Assembly (NCBI GenBank): GCA_022432975.1
Contig: CM039514.1
Span: forward strand, 12,012,810 to 12,076,809
Direction: 5' to 3'
From: Begonia masoniana
Lineage: Eukaryota; Streptophyta; Magnoliopsida; Cucurbitales; Begoniaceae
DNA length: 64,000 nt
The position numbers and the translations under genes were made by a program. Below, piece by piece: positions 48,487-60,261 of the stretch. Position 1 is the first letter of the stretch. Each line of letters starts with the position of its first letter. The notes below the pieces were generated by a model that saw only the letters and a program-made list of their open reading frames with translations, was not told the origin of the DNA and searched no databases.

Positions 48487-48923
48487 GCTCTCTGGAATTT
48501 CGTAAAGATACTGAGCGGTCGACACTCTGTCACTTCGTTCAACACTTTGAAGGCTTTTATTGCATTCATTTAACTTTAAGTTCTAAAGCTTTATCGAAGA
48601 TTGAAAACTTTTGAACACACATGTTAATATAATTAAATACCTCTCTTAAGTATTGACCGAACAGTGATATGTTGAACGCAGGAACTAATGTAGAAATTTA
48701 AGAGAGTTTTAAGTGTCGACCGCGGAAACAAATACAGAAATTCTCGAGAACTGCAAGCGTCGACCAGACAGTGCTAGTGTCGACCGCATGATCAAATCCA
48801 AAAATTCCAGGAGCCTTAAAGTGTCGACCGAGAAGTCAAAGTGTCGACCGAGTTGTTGAACGACTTTTAAAATAACACATAACGACAAGAAAGTATCGAC
48901 CGATCAAGAGAAAGTGTCGACCG
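48487..48923 (+). repeat. Right half of the inverted LTR pair, inner part
   Basis: Continues the LTR at 37849 and then, somewhere near 48590-48650, passes into the reverse complement of the same LTR. It has CGGTCGACACTT-type words at 48516, 48718, 48757, 48784, 48825, 48840 and 48914. It is interrupted at 48924 by a solo LTR; the sequence continues at 52202. Confidence 0.7.
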
Positions 48924-49650
48924 TGTAGGACCATTATTGTCTAAGAGAGAGAGAGAGAGGGGGGGTGAATTAGACTTTTCTCTCCTAATCGAGTTTACTT
49001 TCTACAATATAAATTACTTAAGTTATTGTTTACTTATTCGAATTAAACAGAGAGAGAGAGAGAAAAAAATAACACCGTGATTTTTACTTGGTTCGGCCAA
49101 TCTTGCCTACGTCCACGCTTAAGGACTTCACCCCCTTGAAGATTCACTAGTTCTCTTCCACGAGAAATCTTGATTAGACTTCACGGGTGCCAATCAACTG
49201 CCTTTTACACTTCGATTGATCTTCACGGGCGTCAATCGCTGCCTTTACACTTTCTAGGCTATAAGGAGGATAAATCAAATCTACACCTTCTTGAAAGCTA
49301 TATCTCAAGTTAGAATTTGGGAAGGTGTAGAAAACTGAAGAGTATTACACATTAAGCTCTTGAAAAAATATGCGCAGCAAGCAGAGGTTCGCGTGTAGGA
49401 AAAAAAATTCAAAAAGTGTTTTTCCTAGCTTCTGTTCTTCTATTTATATGGTCTTCGTAACCATTTGGACAACTCCTTGAATCCGTACCAAAATATGACC
49501 GTTACGTAAATAATATATCTGTTGGGATGTCAGCTTCGGTTGATGTTACTTTTGGATGGAGTCTCCTTAGCTCAGACGGTATTAACCGTGCAGGCGAAAT
49601 CTTCGTTCGGTCGACATTGCTTTCGGTTGATTTCTAAGTCCGGTCGACAT

Positions 49651-51738
49651 TGTAACGCCCCGAGTCATCTGAACCCGGTTTGCTACCCATAACACTGAAC
49701 CGAACCATGACGACTTGATGCTAAATTTAAAAAAAAAAATTTCGCTCGACAGTCAAAATTTGACTTTTTCTAAAAATTTAAAATATTTAAAACTTGCAGC
49801 GGAAATAATTCTAAACAGCAATGTAGTAAAACAAAACTATAAATCATGGTTTGAAATGTTAAGAGACAATCGGTAGTTTGGAATTAAAGTTTAAAACTGT
49901 GGAATACTAGGAGAAATCGCGGAAATCCAACGTATCTGCCGATGAGCAAAGCCAACGGAAGGAGCAAAAAAAAATGAAAACAAAAAGGCTTCTACCGATG
50001 ACGTGCACAAACAACGCATTACCATCTGCCGATGACGTCAACGCAACACCATCTGCCGATGAAGTCAACATAACTTCATCTGCCGATGAAGTCAACATAA
50101 CTTCATACACAACTTCATCTGCCGATGAAGTCAACACAAATTCATCTGCCGGCAGATTTCCATCTTCCGATAGACAAACGCGCGACATCTACCGATGACG
50201 TCAGCCGGATGATTCCTTCATCCAACATCTGCCGATCGCTAGACGACAAAAACCTACACAACATCTTCCGATAGACAACTTAACCATGACTCAACATCTA
50301 CCGATAGACATCATCTACCGATAGAGAACAAAACAACATTTCATCAACTCCTCGTTATAAAACACTACTCCAACTACAGAAAAGGATTTACTTACTCTAC
50401 TGGAATCATTCAAAAATGATTCAACCATTGCATTACTCAAAATTCAGCAAGTACTAACATCTAGACCCAACAAGATACGGTTATCAGGAAGGAAAACTCA
50501 AAACATGTTCAAAACTTTGAAATCAATTCTGTCATGAAAACTCAACATACTCAGACTGAATCTTTAACTACTAGTCCTCCACACTGACAGACATCAGTTA
50601 AACCGCCCCATTAGCTGCCAGAACATTGAATAGGTGCACTCCTCCAACCCGACTAGTCCTCAGTGAACTCAGTAAACACACCTGCTGTCACTTCTTCACC
50701 TACATCACAAAACTCATCTATTAGCCTAATGCTAAGTAAGTAATGCAAAATGAAATGAATTACTGAAACATAAACTCCTAATCATGCAGTTTCTACTTTC
50801 TCATCTCAGTTGCTCATTCATCGTTTCTGATTCAGATCCCCCTGTGAAATTGGGAGTTGGATCAACTCTCCCAAAGTATATATCCACTGACTCATTAAGG
50901 GGCGATTATTTCCCTTAACAGTAAATCTGATTCACATGTTCAGATCCCCCTGTGAAATTGGAAGTTGGATCAGCTCTTCCAAAGTATATTTATATCCACT
51001 GTCTCATTAAGGGGCGGATTAATTCCCTTAACAGTAAGTCTGATTCACTTTGCTGTTTCATCACATTCAATCCTCTCCATACCAATATGTATTCAAATTC
51101 ATTTTCGTATACATTTTGAAAACATGATGCATGGCATACAAACACATCCAAGTAAATACAAACCTAACGTTTTGTGATGTAGGCCCGAAGGCACAAGCAA
51201 ACATTACTTACCTGATCTCCTGGAAATCACTCGTTTTCAACTACTCTGGAAGCCTTGCCCACCTAGTTTCATAAGCAGAATACCGATTAGATTACCACTA
51301 ACTGTATCCTACATCACTCAGAAACCTAAGGAGCTAGTTTGGAAGTTCTGGTCATCATACACTCTCAGCTCAGTACTAAATCCCGAACTCCATTCATTCA
51401 CAATATCGACATAACACACATACATTGCGCTCCCTCTGCTAACCACTGAAATCTCAAGTGAACGAAAGGAAAACTTACCTAGTTGAGGAATGAGGATCGG
51501 TAAGGAGAATCGCCTGGAGTTCTGCTGAGCCTGAGCTGAATACCGAGAAAGGAGAAATGAGGGAATAGTGGCGGCTAAACCTCATTAAACCCTTCCTTAA
51601 ATACATTTTCCACTTTTCAAAATGCTAATTACTCTTTTGCCCTTGCATAGTTATTTATTAACCTAATCATCATTTTCTCCCAAATCCTCATATTATAAAT
51701 GGTTAGTTAAATTCGGTTCAATAGAACCGGGTGCTACA
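49651..51738 (-). mobile_element. Gypsy solo LTR (2088 bp), TSD GACAT
   Basis: Plus strand starts TGTAACGCCCCGAG and ends ACCGGGTGCTACA. A perfect GACAT lies at 49646-49650 and 51739-51743. Related to 29398-31064. It has an internal direct duplication of about 115 bp (AGATCCCCCTGTGAAATTGG at 50836 and 50941) and a word array at 49931-50333. Confidence 0.93.
49931..50333. repeat. CATCTGCCGATGA word array in solo LTR
   Basis: About 17 copies of CATCTGCCGATGA, CATCTTCCGATAGA or CATCTACCGATAGA, often with GTCAACA between them. It lies about 280-680 bp from the LTR 3' end, comparable to the array in 29398-31064. Confidence 0.9.
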
Positions 51739-52201
51739 GACATTGATTTCGGTTGACTTCTGTGTTCCGCTACCAGTCGATATATCTGCCTTTCTGCTGG
51801 TTGACATATCTGGCGGACGACATTCTCGCTTTAGTATAACAGACAATAAATATTGATAAGCCAGCAGTCGATATGTCTAGCGGACGAATTCACTTCTTTG
51901 TCCAACCACCGGTCGATATATACTTTCGATATTTTGCATCTTTCATTTGCATTGACTGGACGATATCTTACATGCACTAGAACTGCCTTTTTGTTTTTAA
52001 CTAAAAACACTTAATGAAGATCATTTGAAACATAATACCCTTTTTAAGGAGCATTTCTAGTAAAAATAGTTAATCACGAACCATATCTTTATTAAGCATT
52101 CATCTACTCATTCATTTAAGATAATCAATTTATATCACATGAATTATATCATCAAAAACATACTTAAACTTAAACACATTTTAAGTTAACAGACCGAACT
52201 A

Positions 52202-52760
52202 TCTGTTTTCTAAAGACACTTACAAATAGAAGAATAAAGACTCATGCAAAGCTACCAAATCTGAAAAAAATTGCAACGAAGTGTTACCGAATCATAACTT
52301 GAGAATCCTTACCTTCAACTTATATCTCACCTCTCATAGCTCATCAACTTATGATTGTACACATTGAGAGTGTGTGAGATTTGTATTATTCGATATTTTG
52401 ATCTCATTGTTATTTGTGAACTTGTAAAGGGTGGCGCACTGAAGAAGAGTTTTATAAGGCATTGATTGACACCTGAAAGATCAATCGAGTGAATTCAAGA
52501 AGTTGAGATTGAGAGGAATCTTCAAGAAAGAGCCTTGAAACACGGATGTAGGTAAGATTGATCGAACCGCGTTAACAATTAGGTTGCATCTCTTCATTCT
52601 AAACTCTTTAGAATTGACTCACAATAAGTTTTAACTCTGAAAAATTAATCTTATTGCTTGAAAATATTAATAAATTTGAACTTGTACAAAGTAGTAAGCT
52701 AATCACAAAAAAATTGTTAATAACATAATTCACCCCTCTTAAATTATTTTTGATCCTACA
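52202..52760 (+). repeat. Right half of the inverted LTR pair, outer part
   Basis: Reverse complement of 37128 onward. It ends TTGATCCTACA at 52760, the LTR terminus. Shared blocks with the left half: CTTCATTCTTCTATTTATAA / its complement, the CACTCTCAATGTGTACAATC block, and the GAAGATTC...CAATCTCAACTTC block. A target-site duplication between 37128 and 52760 is not visible. Confidence 0.8.
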
Positions 52761-52770
52761 ATTAGCCCTT

Positions 52771-52930
52771 CAGAAAACCATCATGCAGCCTTTGCCCTCT
52801 TTATTTCTGTTGCAGCCTCTCACACAGTGTCAGATGACACATACAGTAACTAGTCCCTTTCTCTGGTATTCTAGAATAATCTGCACTCTTACCTATAAAG
52901 TGCAGATAAATCTCATAGTGTAATTAGGCT
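52771..52930 (+). pseudogene. Duplicate SEO 3' UTR fragment
   Basis: Similar to 27112-27270, the sequence just after the SEO stop codon: ATGATGCAGCC/ATCATGCAGCC, CCTCTCACACA, AGATG(G/A)CACATA, AATAATCTGCACTCT and AAAGTGCA(T/G)ATAAATCT in the same order. No SEO coding sequence is left of it; an LTR terminus lies 10 bp upstream. It is probably the tail of a second, lost tandem SEO gene. Confidence 0.8.
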
Positions 52931-53997
52931 TTTCATAGTATAACAAAATTCCTTAGTAATCTGGAAATCTCCACTTGATCAAATCATGTGAACAGAGATA
53001 TGTCATGACATCTACTTATTTTATGAATTTAATAGTTATTATAAACAAAATATGATTTTAATTTCTTATTTTAGCTTAATTTGGATAAAAAATTGACTAT
53101 AATTTTGGTTAGTTCGATTTCGATGCATCCAAGGAAAGAATAGATCTCCATGGTTCTATTTTTGGTTTTAAAGATCAAAATGGACAAAAATAAAATCAAA
53201 TTAGTTCATTAAAATTTTATCTCAACATCTAATTCAAAATCAAACTTCAGTCGTAATTCAGTCCAAACATGATTGAGTTTGACTCACATCTGATCCAAAC
53301 TTGTATATTTTAATAAACTTCATGGTTTTGTTCCTCTCTTCACATGGTTCGGTATCAGTTTCGGTTTTGTGAAACTGAGATTGGTCAGCTCGGTAAATCC
53401 TCCTTAATCACAAGGCGTAAGTTATAGTTTGATGAATTTCAATTATCGTTAAATTTTGTGCATTTATTGCGGTATACTTGAAGATTCTATCTCTTTATTG
53501 TGTAACCCTCTCCTTTTTCTCTCCTCCTACTTTCCTCCCTTCTTAATACTAGCCATCCATGTTGATCTAGCATTGCATGTTTCAATAATACATTAAAAAT
53601 GTAACTTTTAACCTTGATTGTCAATTTTCTTTTTACTTGATGATACCACATATTCTTTTAATCACGATCGTCAATTTGCTCCACGAATCCAATGACTAAT
53701 TGTCTATCTCAATAAATTTTTATCTTTTGACCACAATCGTCTATATATTTAATCTACAATCGTTGTCAAATATAACAACAAATCTTAGAAATATTATTGC
53801 TTTAAAATAATCTCTATCACTTAACTTTCATGTTTTACAACAAACTTGAAAATTTAAAAACATTAGAGTTTGTGATCTCTCATGCCTAATCTCTACATTG
53901 GTTTGTATGCCTTTAAGAAAAAATGGAGTATCCATTCAACAAATTCATGGGGTGAGAGAGTTGCTCTGTACACGAAGTTCCCTGTGGTAGTCTGCTT
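52931..53997. other. AT-rich intergenic, no gene supported
   Basis: No gene seen. A degenerate repeat with GGTTCGGT words lies at about 53105-53400. A frame of 82 codons starting at 53882 overlaps the TRIM LTR and has no features I recognise. Confidence 0.45.
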
Positions 53998-55786
53998 TGT
54001 GAAGACAATAACGATCCAATATTCTATTGATTGTGAAGGTTCAACTCATACTGTGAGGGTGCACAATCTCACATTGTTTGGGAGAGTTGAAATTGTGCTA
54101 TTTATAAATAGAGTTTCATTCCCTAGCTAGTACAACTCCTTTTGGGATATAATTCAAAAAATAAATCTGTGCGACGTTCAGCCCAAAATAGACAATATTG
54201 TATTGGGAGCACCAGAAGACTCTACAAATAGTATCAAAGCCAATTCTCAACCGAAAGTGTGGCGATGGGGACCTCGGACTCCCAAGTGTTAAGCTACGGG
54301 CCTGTAAATGTGGGAGGAATATGCATGCGGAAGACAAAGAATGAAACAACAGATCGGTGCTCAAAGGAGCACCCCAAAAACAGACAAAAAATGCAGAAAA
54401 CAGAGGATGGAAAACGTGAAAGGGAAAATGCAGCATAGTGAAATGATTGATGGTTATTTCCAATCAGAGAAGTCCAAAAATTACCTCACATGATCGCCGA
54501 GGAACGATGGGACCCATGCCAATCCTTTGGACGCAGAAGAGCACCGAAGGCAGAGGTTGCTTCACGGGAAGAGCTGCCAGCAATGGGAGAAAAGCCATTC
54601 ATTCATGAAGCTTCTCCCTCAGAAGCTGCCAACGGTGAGAGTGGAATATGAGGGATCCCCAAGTTGGCCCAGAAGCAATGAACTGCTCCGGGAAAAGAAT
54701 TCGTCGTTGCCGAAGAAATTCTCAACCGAGGGAAACGGAATTTCGGCCGCCTTCTCCCATGGATTCCCAACTCGAAAGAGGGAGAGAAGGATGGATAAAA
54801 GTTCCATTGAGTAACCCAAATTCAAATGAACAATCAGTGGCCTTCAGGCGCAGAGCGCCGGCGCACCAGAGAACCTCTCGGTTTCTCTCTCGCTTAAGAC
54901 AAGACAAAGCTTCACTCTATAATTTCCAAATATTTGATTCAACAAAAACTTCATTACAAAGCTACAGAAGAAGCTTAAATAAGCAGGAAGGAGATTGGAG
55001 CTTTCTAGCGAAGAAAGCTGAAGAAGATGACCGTTGGAGGTAGCCGTGGGAGTGAACCAGGTCGAGCGAACCAGACCTGTCGGATGGACCATGACGCTGC
55101 TGGGGGTGCACTGCGCGCTGGGTGCTGCTTGGTGCGCTGGGTGCTCCGCGCTGGTGCTGCTTGTATGATGATGCCCGCCAGCTGTTCGATGAAATACCTC
55201 AAAGAAAAACAACTTCTTGCTCTTTACCTTTAACCTTTTCAAGCCATTTGGAAAACTATTACAAACATACATTCTAAAAGAAACAAAGTTAAAGTTTACC
55301 AATTAAAAAGTTTTTAACGAAACTAGAGTTTCCTAAAATATACAAATTAAATACAAGGCCCAGTTACAAAATTTGAAATAAATGAAAACAAATTTCTTCT
55401 TCATTGATTTCTTTCCAAGCCTTGAGAAGCCAATTACCTACAAAATTCCAAAAGCCCATTAGATAGATAAAATAGATAAATACTTATCTTGGCTTATGCT
55501 AGACAGATCGGGTTGTAGGCATATCACCAAGGGAGGGAGATTGTGACAACCAACCCTGTAAAGGCAAGGACGACTCAAGATTCTGTCGATTGTAAGGACA
55601 TAGTCATATCACTGGAGGTGTACAATCCCACATCACTTGAAAGAATGAAAAATTGTATTGTTTATAAATAGAGTTCATCTCCCTACCTAGTACAAGGCGT
55701 TTTGGGCTATAACTCTAAAAACAAATCCGTGTGGGCTCCGGCACAAAACAGATAATATTGTACTAGGAGCACCAGGGGACTCCACA
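53998..55786 (+). mobile_element. TRIM-like short LTR element (1789 bp)
   Basis: Direct repeats 53998-54226 and 55542-55786 (229 and 245 bp) start TGTGA(A/C) and end CTCTACA / CTCCACA. After the first comes TAGTATCAAAGCCA, close to a tRNA-iMet primer site; before the second is AAGGGAGGGAGAT, a good polypurine tract. The 1.3-kb interior has no gag or pol. Such features define terminal-repeat retrotransposons in miniature. The repeats are clearly diverged and I see no matching target-site duplication (TGCTT left, ATCCC right). Confidence 0.8.
54227..55541 (+). other. Interior of the TRIM-like element
   Basis: Several overlapping frames of 60-150 codons on both strands, for instance 54648-55043 (+) and 54844-55302 (-). 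None has a domain I recognise. It might be captured host sequence. The first 100 bases (GTGGCGATGGGGACCTCGG) look leader-like. Confidence 0.45.
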
Positions 55787-56342
55787 ATCCCACTCTCTCT
55801 CACCCTTCCTCGTTTTCATTCCTACATTTCTCTTCACCATTTCCACCATTTTCAGACCTTCACCCGTCATTCTACCTTTCACCTTTTGAGTGTCGAGACT
55901 AGCTAATCTGTTAGAGAAGAAGATGAAGAAGATTCATCATTTGCCAACTGAGAAAATACGTTCTTTCCAGTTTTACTAGGTTTAAAATGATAAGAGTTTC
56001 AAATAAGAGGTTTAAATTAACTAAATTCAATTGCATATATCCCAAAGTATAAAGTTTTATTTAATAATTATCCTAAAGATTTATATAAAATTGAATTGTA
56101 GTAAAATCGATAATTTGGCCACCGAGTCTACTACAGTTAAAATGGGCCATAAAACAAGTGAAACGAGTAAGCTCGTTTGGGTCGTTTGGTTCAGCTCTTT
56201 AGCCTAACTGCATCGGCTCAGCTTGGACAGTTGCAGAGTAATTTGACAAATAGACGAGGGCTTTCTTGTGATCCTCTGCTTCGAGAAAGAAGACGACTCA
56301 CCGCAGTCTAGTGCGGAGAAATTCGCCGATCTTTCGACTTCC
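55787..56342. other. Intergenic, mS38 promoter side
   Basis: No gene seen. The last 150 bp before 56343 are GC-richer and probably the 5' leader; an upstream in-frame ATG at 56268 could add 25 residues, but the ATG at 56343 gives a better targeting-peptide start. Confidence 0.5.
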
Positions 56343-56765
56343 ATGGCTTCACCTCTCCAAAAACTCCTTCGAAAATCACCCGCCGCAAGATTAATCGCCG
56401 CGTTGTACGAGCGGCCAGCTAAGAATCGCATAGCTCCGATTGTTGTTAACAAACCTCACTTCGCGGAAATCAAGCCAGACGGTGGCGGGATATCTGATGC
56501 AACCCTGTTTTCTGCTTCTTCGGAAACAAATTTCTCGACCTCTTCTCCAATAAGCCAGATTTACCCGAGCTTTCCGTTCGGATATTGTTGCAATCCAGTA
56601 TTGTCGATGGTGCCGGCTCAATCTCCGGCTCAATCTGCGGAGGAAAATGAAGGATTGGATGATTCGGGGAAAGTATGGGCTGACAGTGTGAAGAAGAAGA
56701 GGAAAAGGAAGATGAACAAGCACAAGTACAGGAAGCTGAGGAAGCGACTTCGACGACAGACTTAG
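56343..56765 (+). CDS. Mitochondrial small ribosomal subunit protein, mS38 type
   Basis: Single-exon frame of 140 residues. The N-terminus MASPLQKLLRKSPAARLIAA is rich in Arg, Lys, Ser and Ala and without acidic residues at first, as in mitochondrial targeting peptides. The last 30 residues, starting VWADSVKKKRKRKMNKHKY and continuing with RKLRKRLRRQT, carry the basic signature of the mS38/AURKAIP1/Cox24 family (Pfam DUF1713), a protein of the mitochondrial small ribosomal subunit. The middle is Ser/Pro-rich and not conserved. I chose the ATG at 56343 since the in-frame ATG at 56268 adds an acidic stretch (EKEDDS) before the targeting sequence. The gene looks intact. Confidence 0.9.
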   Translation: MASPLQKLLRKSPAARLIAALYERPAKNRIAPIVVNKPHFAEIKPDGGGISDATLFSASSETNFSTSSPISQIYPSFPFGYCCNPVLSMVPAQSPAQSAEENEGLDDSGKVWADSVKKKRKRKMNKHKYRKLRKRLRRQT

Positions 56766-58218
56766 TCAATTTATTAGGTCTATTTTGGATGTTCTGGGTA
56801 ATGTATGAAGCCCTTCAAAATTTTCGATTGAGCAATGAATTCTATAAGATGGAAGGAAGGGTTCCCTAACGATTTGTAGTTGCAAAAATGGTGAATGAGA
56901 TACCTTAGGGCTTACCTTTTACTCTTCATTACTTTTTCAATAATGAGAAATTTGGCATTAGATTCTGTTGATTAAGTTACATTATTTGAAGTAGATTATT
57001 TGGGGTTGATGTTCTCTGTTTGGCTGATTCTTACATGTGTTATGGTAAAATTAGTATGCTTGAGCATGGTGATTTTTTCCAAGGCATTTATGATTGGTGG
57101 TTTACTACAGTTTTTCTAATCATAATGAGATTGATGGATAGCTTGTTATTTTAAGTTCTATTAAGCATTTGTTAATTGTAGATTTCCTTGTTTCTCTGTT
57201 TATGTCTGAAGATACTCATAGAATGGCCACTATTCTATTAGATGAAGCTCCAAAAAATCAACATTTCATGTTGATTTACAAATGTTCCCTCATTACTTCT
57301 AGGTTCCAGACAGATCCTCCTGACCAGTCGGATCTTTAAAGGAACCTAGGAGTAATGTGGAAGTTTCTATGCTGTTTGTGGTGCGGAAGTTATAATTACA
57401 TGACAGCCTTGTTGGAAGATAATATGATGCAATGTGATTCAACACTTTGCATATGGCTCGTGTTGAGTGCAGTATTAAATTGAAGGCAAGAGTCAAGTAC
57501 ATGGAAGAGCTGGAGAAAAATTTAAGCAATATCATCATCCAAGTCTGGTGGGGTTGGAAATTGTTCATTTCTTCTGTTTAGTTGTGGCTAAACATATGTC
57601 TGGTATTGATATTTAGATTTTCCTTTGTCCTTGAACTTTTTTTTGGGTGAATAGGGCAAGTGCCCTTATTGAGAAAGTCAAATTAGTTATAGGTCACTGC
57701 CTATCATCTCCTCTTATCCTCTGCACCAAAAAAATTATAGGGTGTTTCTGCCATTTCAATCACAATGCAGAGATCTGTTTCTAAGTTGATTTTGTTTCTT
57801 AATTTTTTTTTTTTGTACGAGGAGATTTTTTATTGGAAATCTTTTACTTTTACTTCTTTGGATTTTCCCCTGCAGGAGTTTTCTCACAAAATTGAAACAA
57901 GGTATCATATTTTATGGTTAGAACATTTGAATGCCCTTGGGTTGGTTTGTAATTATACTTTCTTTTAATATGCTACTGTGAGGAGTTGGGCATTAGTGGA
58001 TATCAACCTAGTCTGACGGGCGACAAGGTCTTGATACTGACTAGAAATGATTTCATTAGGCTGGTTGTGATAAGGAGGTAAATATGAACTTGACTATCAG
58101 TGGAATAAAAGATTGCTCAAAGTTGGGTGTGTCTCCAACTTGACCTCTAAACTTCAGAAACCCCTGAACTTTCTTTGTTTGTTTTCATGATGGATTTGAT
58201 TTTGTCTTCTAATTACAG
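56766..58218. other. Downstream of mS38, no gene supported
   Basis: Begins with the mS38 3' untranslated region. It then holds AT-rich sequence and a hairpin at 57291-57357. A possible tiny exon GAGTTTTCTCACAAAATTG after CTGCAG lies at 57876-57900. Confidence 0.4.
57291..57357. repeat. Short hairpin
   Basis: Arms CATTACTTCTAGGTTCC (57291-57307) and GGAACCTAGGAGTAATG (57341-57357) pair at 16 of 17 positions, with a second small stem GATCC/GGATC in the loop. Possibly a MITE remnant or a small-RNA hairpin. Confidence 0.7.
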
Positions 58219-58320
58219 AACACACATCTGGTACATTATTTGTTCAAAGCAATTGCAGATGCTTTTGCTGCAGAAGAAGGCCAAGGCTTTCATTATCCTT
58301 CCACTATAAGCAGAAAAGAG
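58219..58320 (+). CDS. Candidate orphan exon, 34 codons
   Basis: Preceded by TCTAATTACAG and followed by GTAAAATC, so it has both splice signals. It is open for its full 102 nt (HLVHYLFKAIADAFAAEEGQ...). I do not recognise the protein and could not link it in phase to a neighbouring exon. It may be a remnant of a lost gene. Confidence 0.3.
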
Positions 58321-60261
58321 GTAAAATCTTACATTTTTTCTGCGTCCTATTTATCTTTCTATATGATATTAGTAGATTCTTGTGGTATTGCTTATCTGAT
58401 GATATGTTCAGCTGTTATTGTGGGGTCTGGTTACAACATTTATTGACCAGGAAAGGAACAAAATTAGTTTTGGCTCGATCCATTTATTTTATATTTAGAA
58501 TTTCCATTAGCTATTTTTCCTGGCCAAATCATGTACCTTATGGTCATTTTGATTTGATCTTTATTGATTGATTCTCTTGTTTTTAGGAAAAGGATAGCTG
58601 GGAAAAAAGTAAGTGATTTTGGATCTCTTTCTCTCCCCCTCTCTTTCTCTCTCGCTGCAACAGGCAACAGGCAACAGGCTTCAGTCCCAAAAAATTAAGA
58701 TTTCTTAGCAGCTCATTAACTTTCAATCACTTTACTGTCTTCAATTGCTCATTTTTACATCAAATGTCATTTTTGCGCTTTTTTTCACTGTTACATGAGT
58801 CCCCCTCGAGGTTCACGATTCGGCTAGATCTCCCGATTTTACTTTTGGCCGAGAAATGGATGTGTCAATTGATCTGAGTCTGCTAGGAAGCAACCGACAT
58901 ACCCAAGTCCGCAGGAATTAGCAGCTGAGATGAACAGAATATGCCAAGTTTAATGGACACTTATGGGTCTGGTTCGAACAGAATTCATCTGAACAAGAGC
59001 TTTGCCTGTCTAGTTAAATGCCAACCTGTGAAATGTACAACAATTGTTCAATGCTCGACTAGCTTAGAATAGGCAGCTACAGAGGCACCCACCGGGAGCT
59101 TTGAATATGGTGGGTCTACGAAGACAATGAATTCAACATCAATGCAGTGCCCCACCAAATGTATTATCTGAGGATTAATAAGTTATTAGTTGAGTGCTGG
59201 AAGAATAGGAGCTTTTATCTTGACTGTTGGAATTTTAACACAAGCAATGGTTTGGCAAGTGTATTAGTGATCAATCTGTCCCACACAAAATAAAATGATA
59301 ATCGATGTCATGTCGATGTGCTTGGATTTTGTATTAAGCATAGGAATTTGATGGCAAATTATTGGCACTTAAATTGTCGAAGAGGATAAGCGGAGGAGCC
59401 AAATTCGAATGGAAAATGAACCTCAAAATTTTGTAACCAAATTCGGATGGAAAATGAAGTTATGATCGACTAGGCACTAGCTTGTCGGATTGGTGCCAAA
59501 TACACCCCTCCACTTCTACGGTCACAATGGTTCATATGCAACACCCAACTTGATGTTTTGTGAGTTTTGTTTAGGAGGAGACTAAAATAAGAACTCTCAT
59601 GTACAAAATTTCACAAATAAACAAAAGGGTAACACTAATCTAATCAATCACAAGTAACCGAGAAGGAGAAAGTTTGCAAAGCCAAACGTTTCTGTTATGT
59701 CTATCAATCAAAGTTGGCAGCATCAACCTGCAAAAGGGATATAAATACCTTACTAACTAGGGCAAGAGCCCTTAAAGAAAAAGATCGAAAAACCCTCAAA
59801 AAAGGGTACCATTCACTTGGCTAAAACATACCTAGCTGCATGACAAATTACATTATACTCTATAGTCGGACACATAACATAAAAGTGCACTTAAATAATG
59901 GCTAAATGTCTTGACCCTTGCATGCCTTTATTTCATGAGAGTGTCTCCATGAGTCCTCTTCAAATGATATTGACGTCAACTTCAAGAAGTGTGTTAGGAT
60001 TCCCGCATGAGCATAAGCTTCAGTGTTCTTCATCCTTGGTCGGGAACCTCCTCTAATCTTCTTCAGGCGAAGGAAGCTCCTTGTTTTGGCCATAGTTCAC
60101 AAAGCCAACAATGTCTAACTTTTACGAAACACCTAATTTTGGAAAGCTTGAGATGTCAGCTACAATTTTTACGAAGCACACTTTTTAATCTAAGTTTGGT
60201 AAGCCTACCAAATTTTTCAAATACTCCTAAGAGGTCAAATCGTCAACAATCTTAGAATGCT
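58321..60261. other. Intergenic, no gene supported
   Basis: A second small splice-flanked piece at about 58588-58611 (GAAAAGGATAGCTGGG before GTAAGTG) may belong with 58219-58320. The rest, 58700-60261, is unique-looking sequence in which I see nothing I can name. Confidence 0.4.

Larger units (their letters stand above)
48924..52201 (-). mobile_element. Copia solo LTR with nested insertion, TSD GACCG
   Basis: Plus strand starts TGTAGGACCATTATTGTC and ends TTTTAAGTTAACA, with a perfect GACCG at 48919-48923 and 52202-52206. Without the gypsy LTR at 49651-51738 and its duplication it is about 1185 bp. It is related to the LTR at 37850 (TCTAAGAG and GGTGAATTAGAC near the start, CCTACGTCCACGCT inside). 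Words of the type CGGTCGACATT and CAGTCGATAT are repeated near both junctions. Confidence 0.92.
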
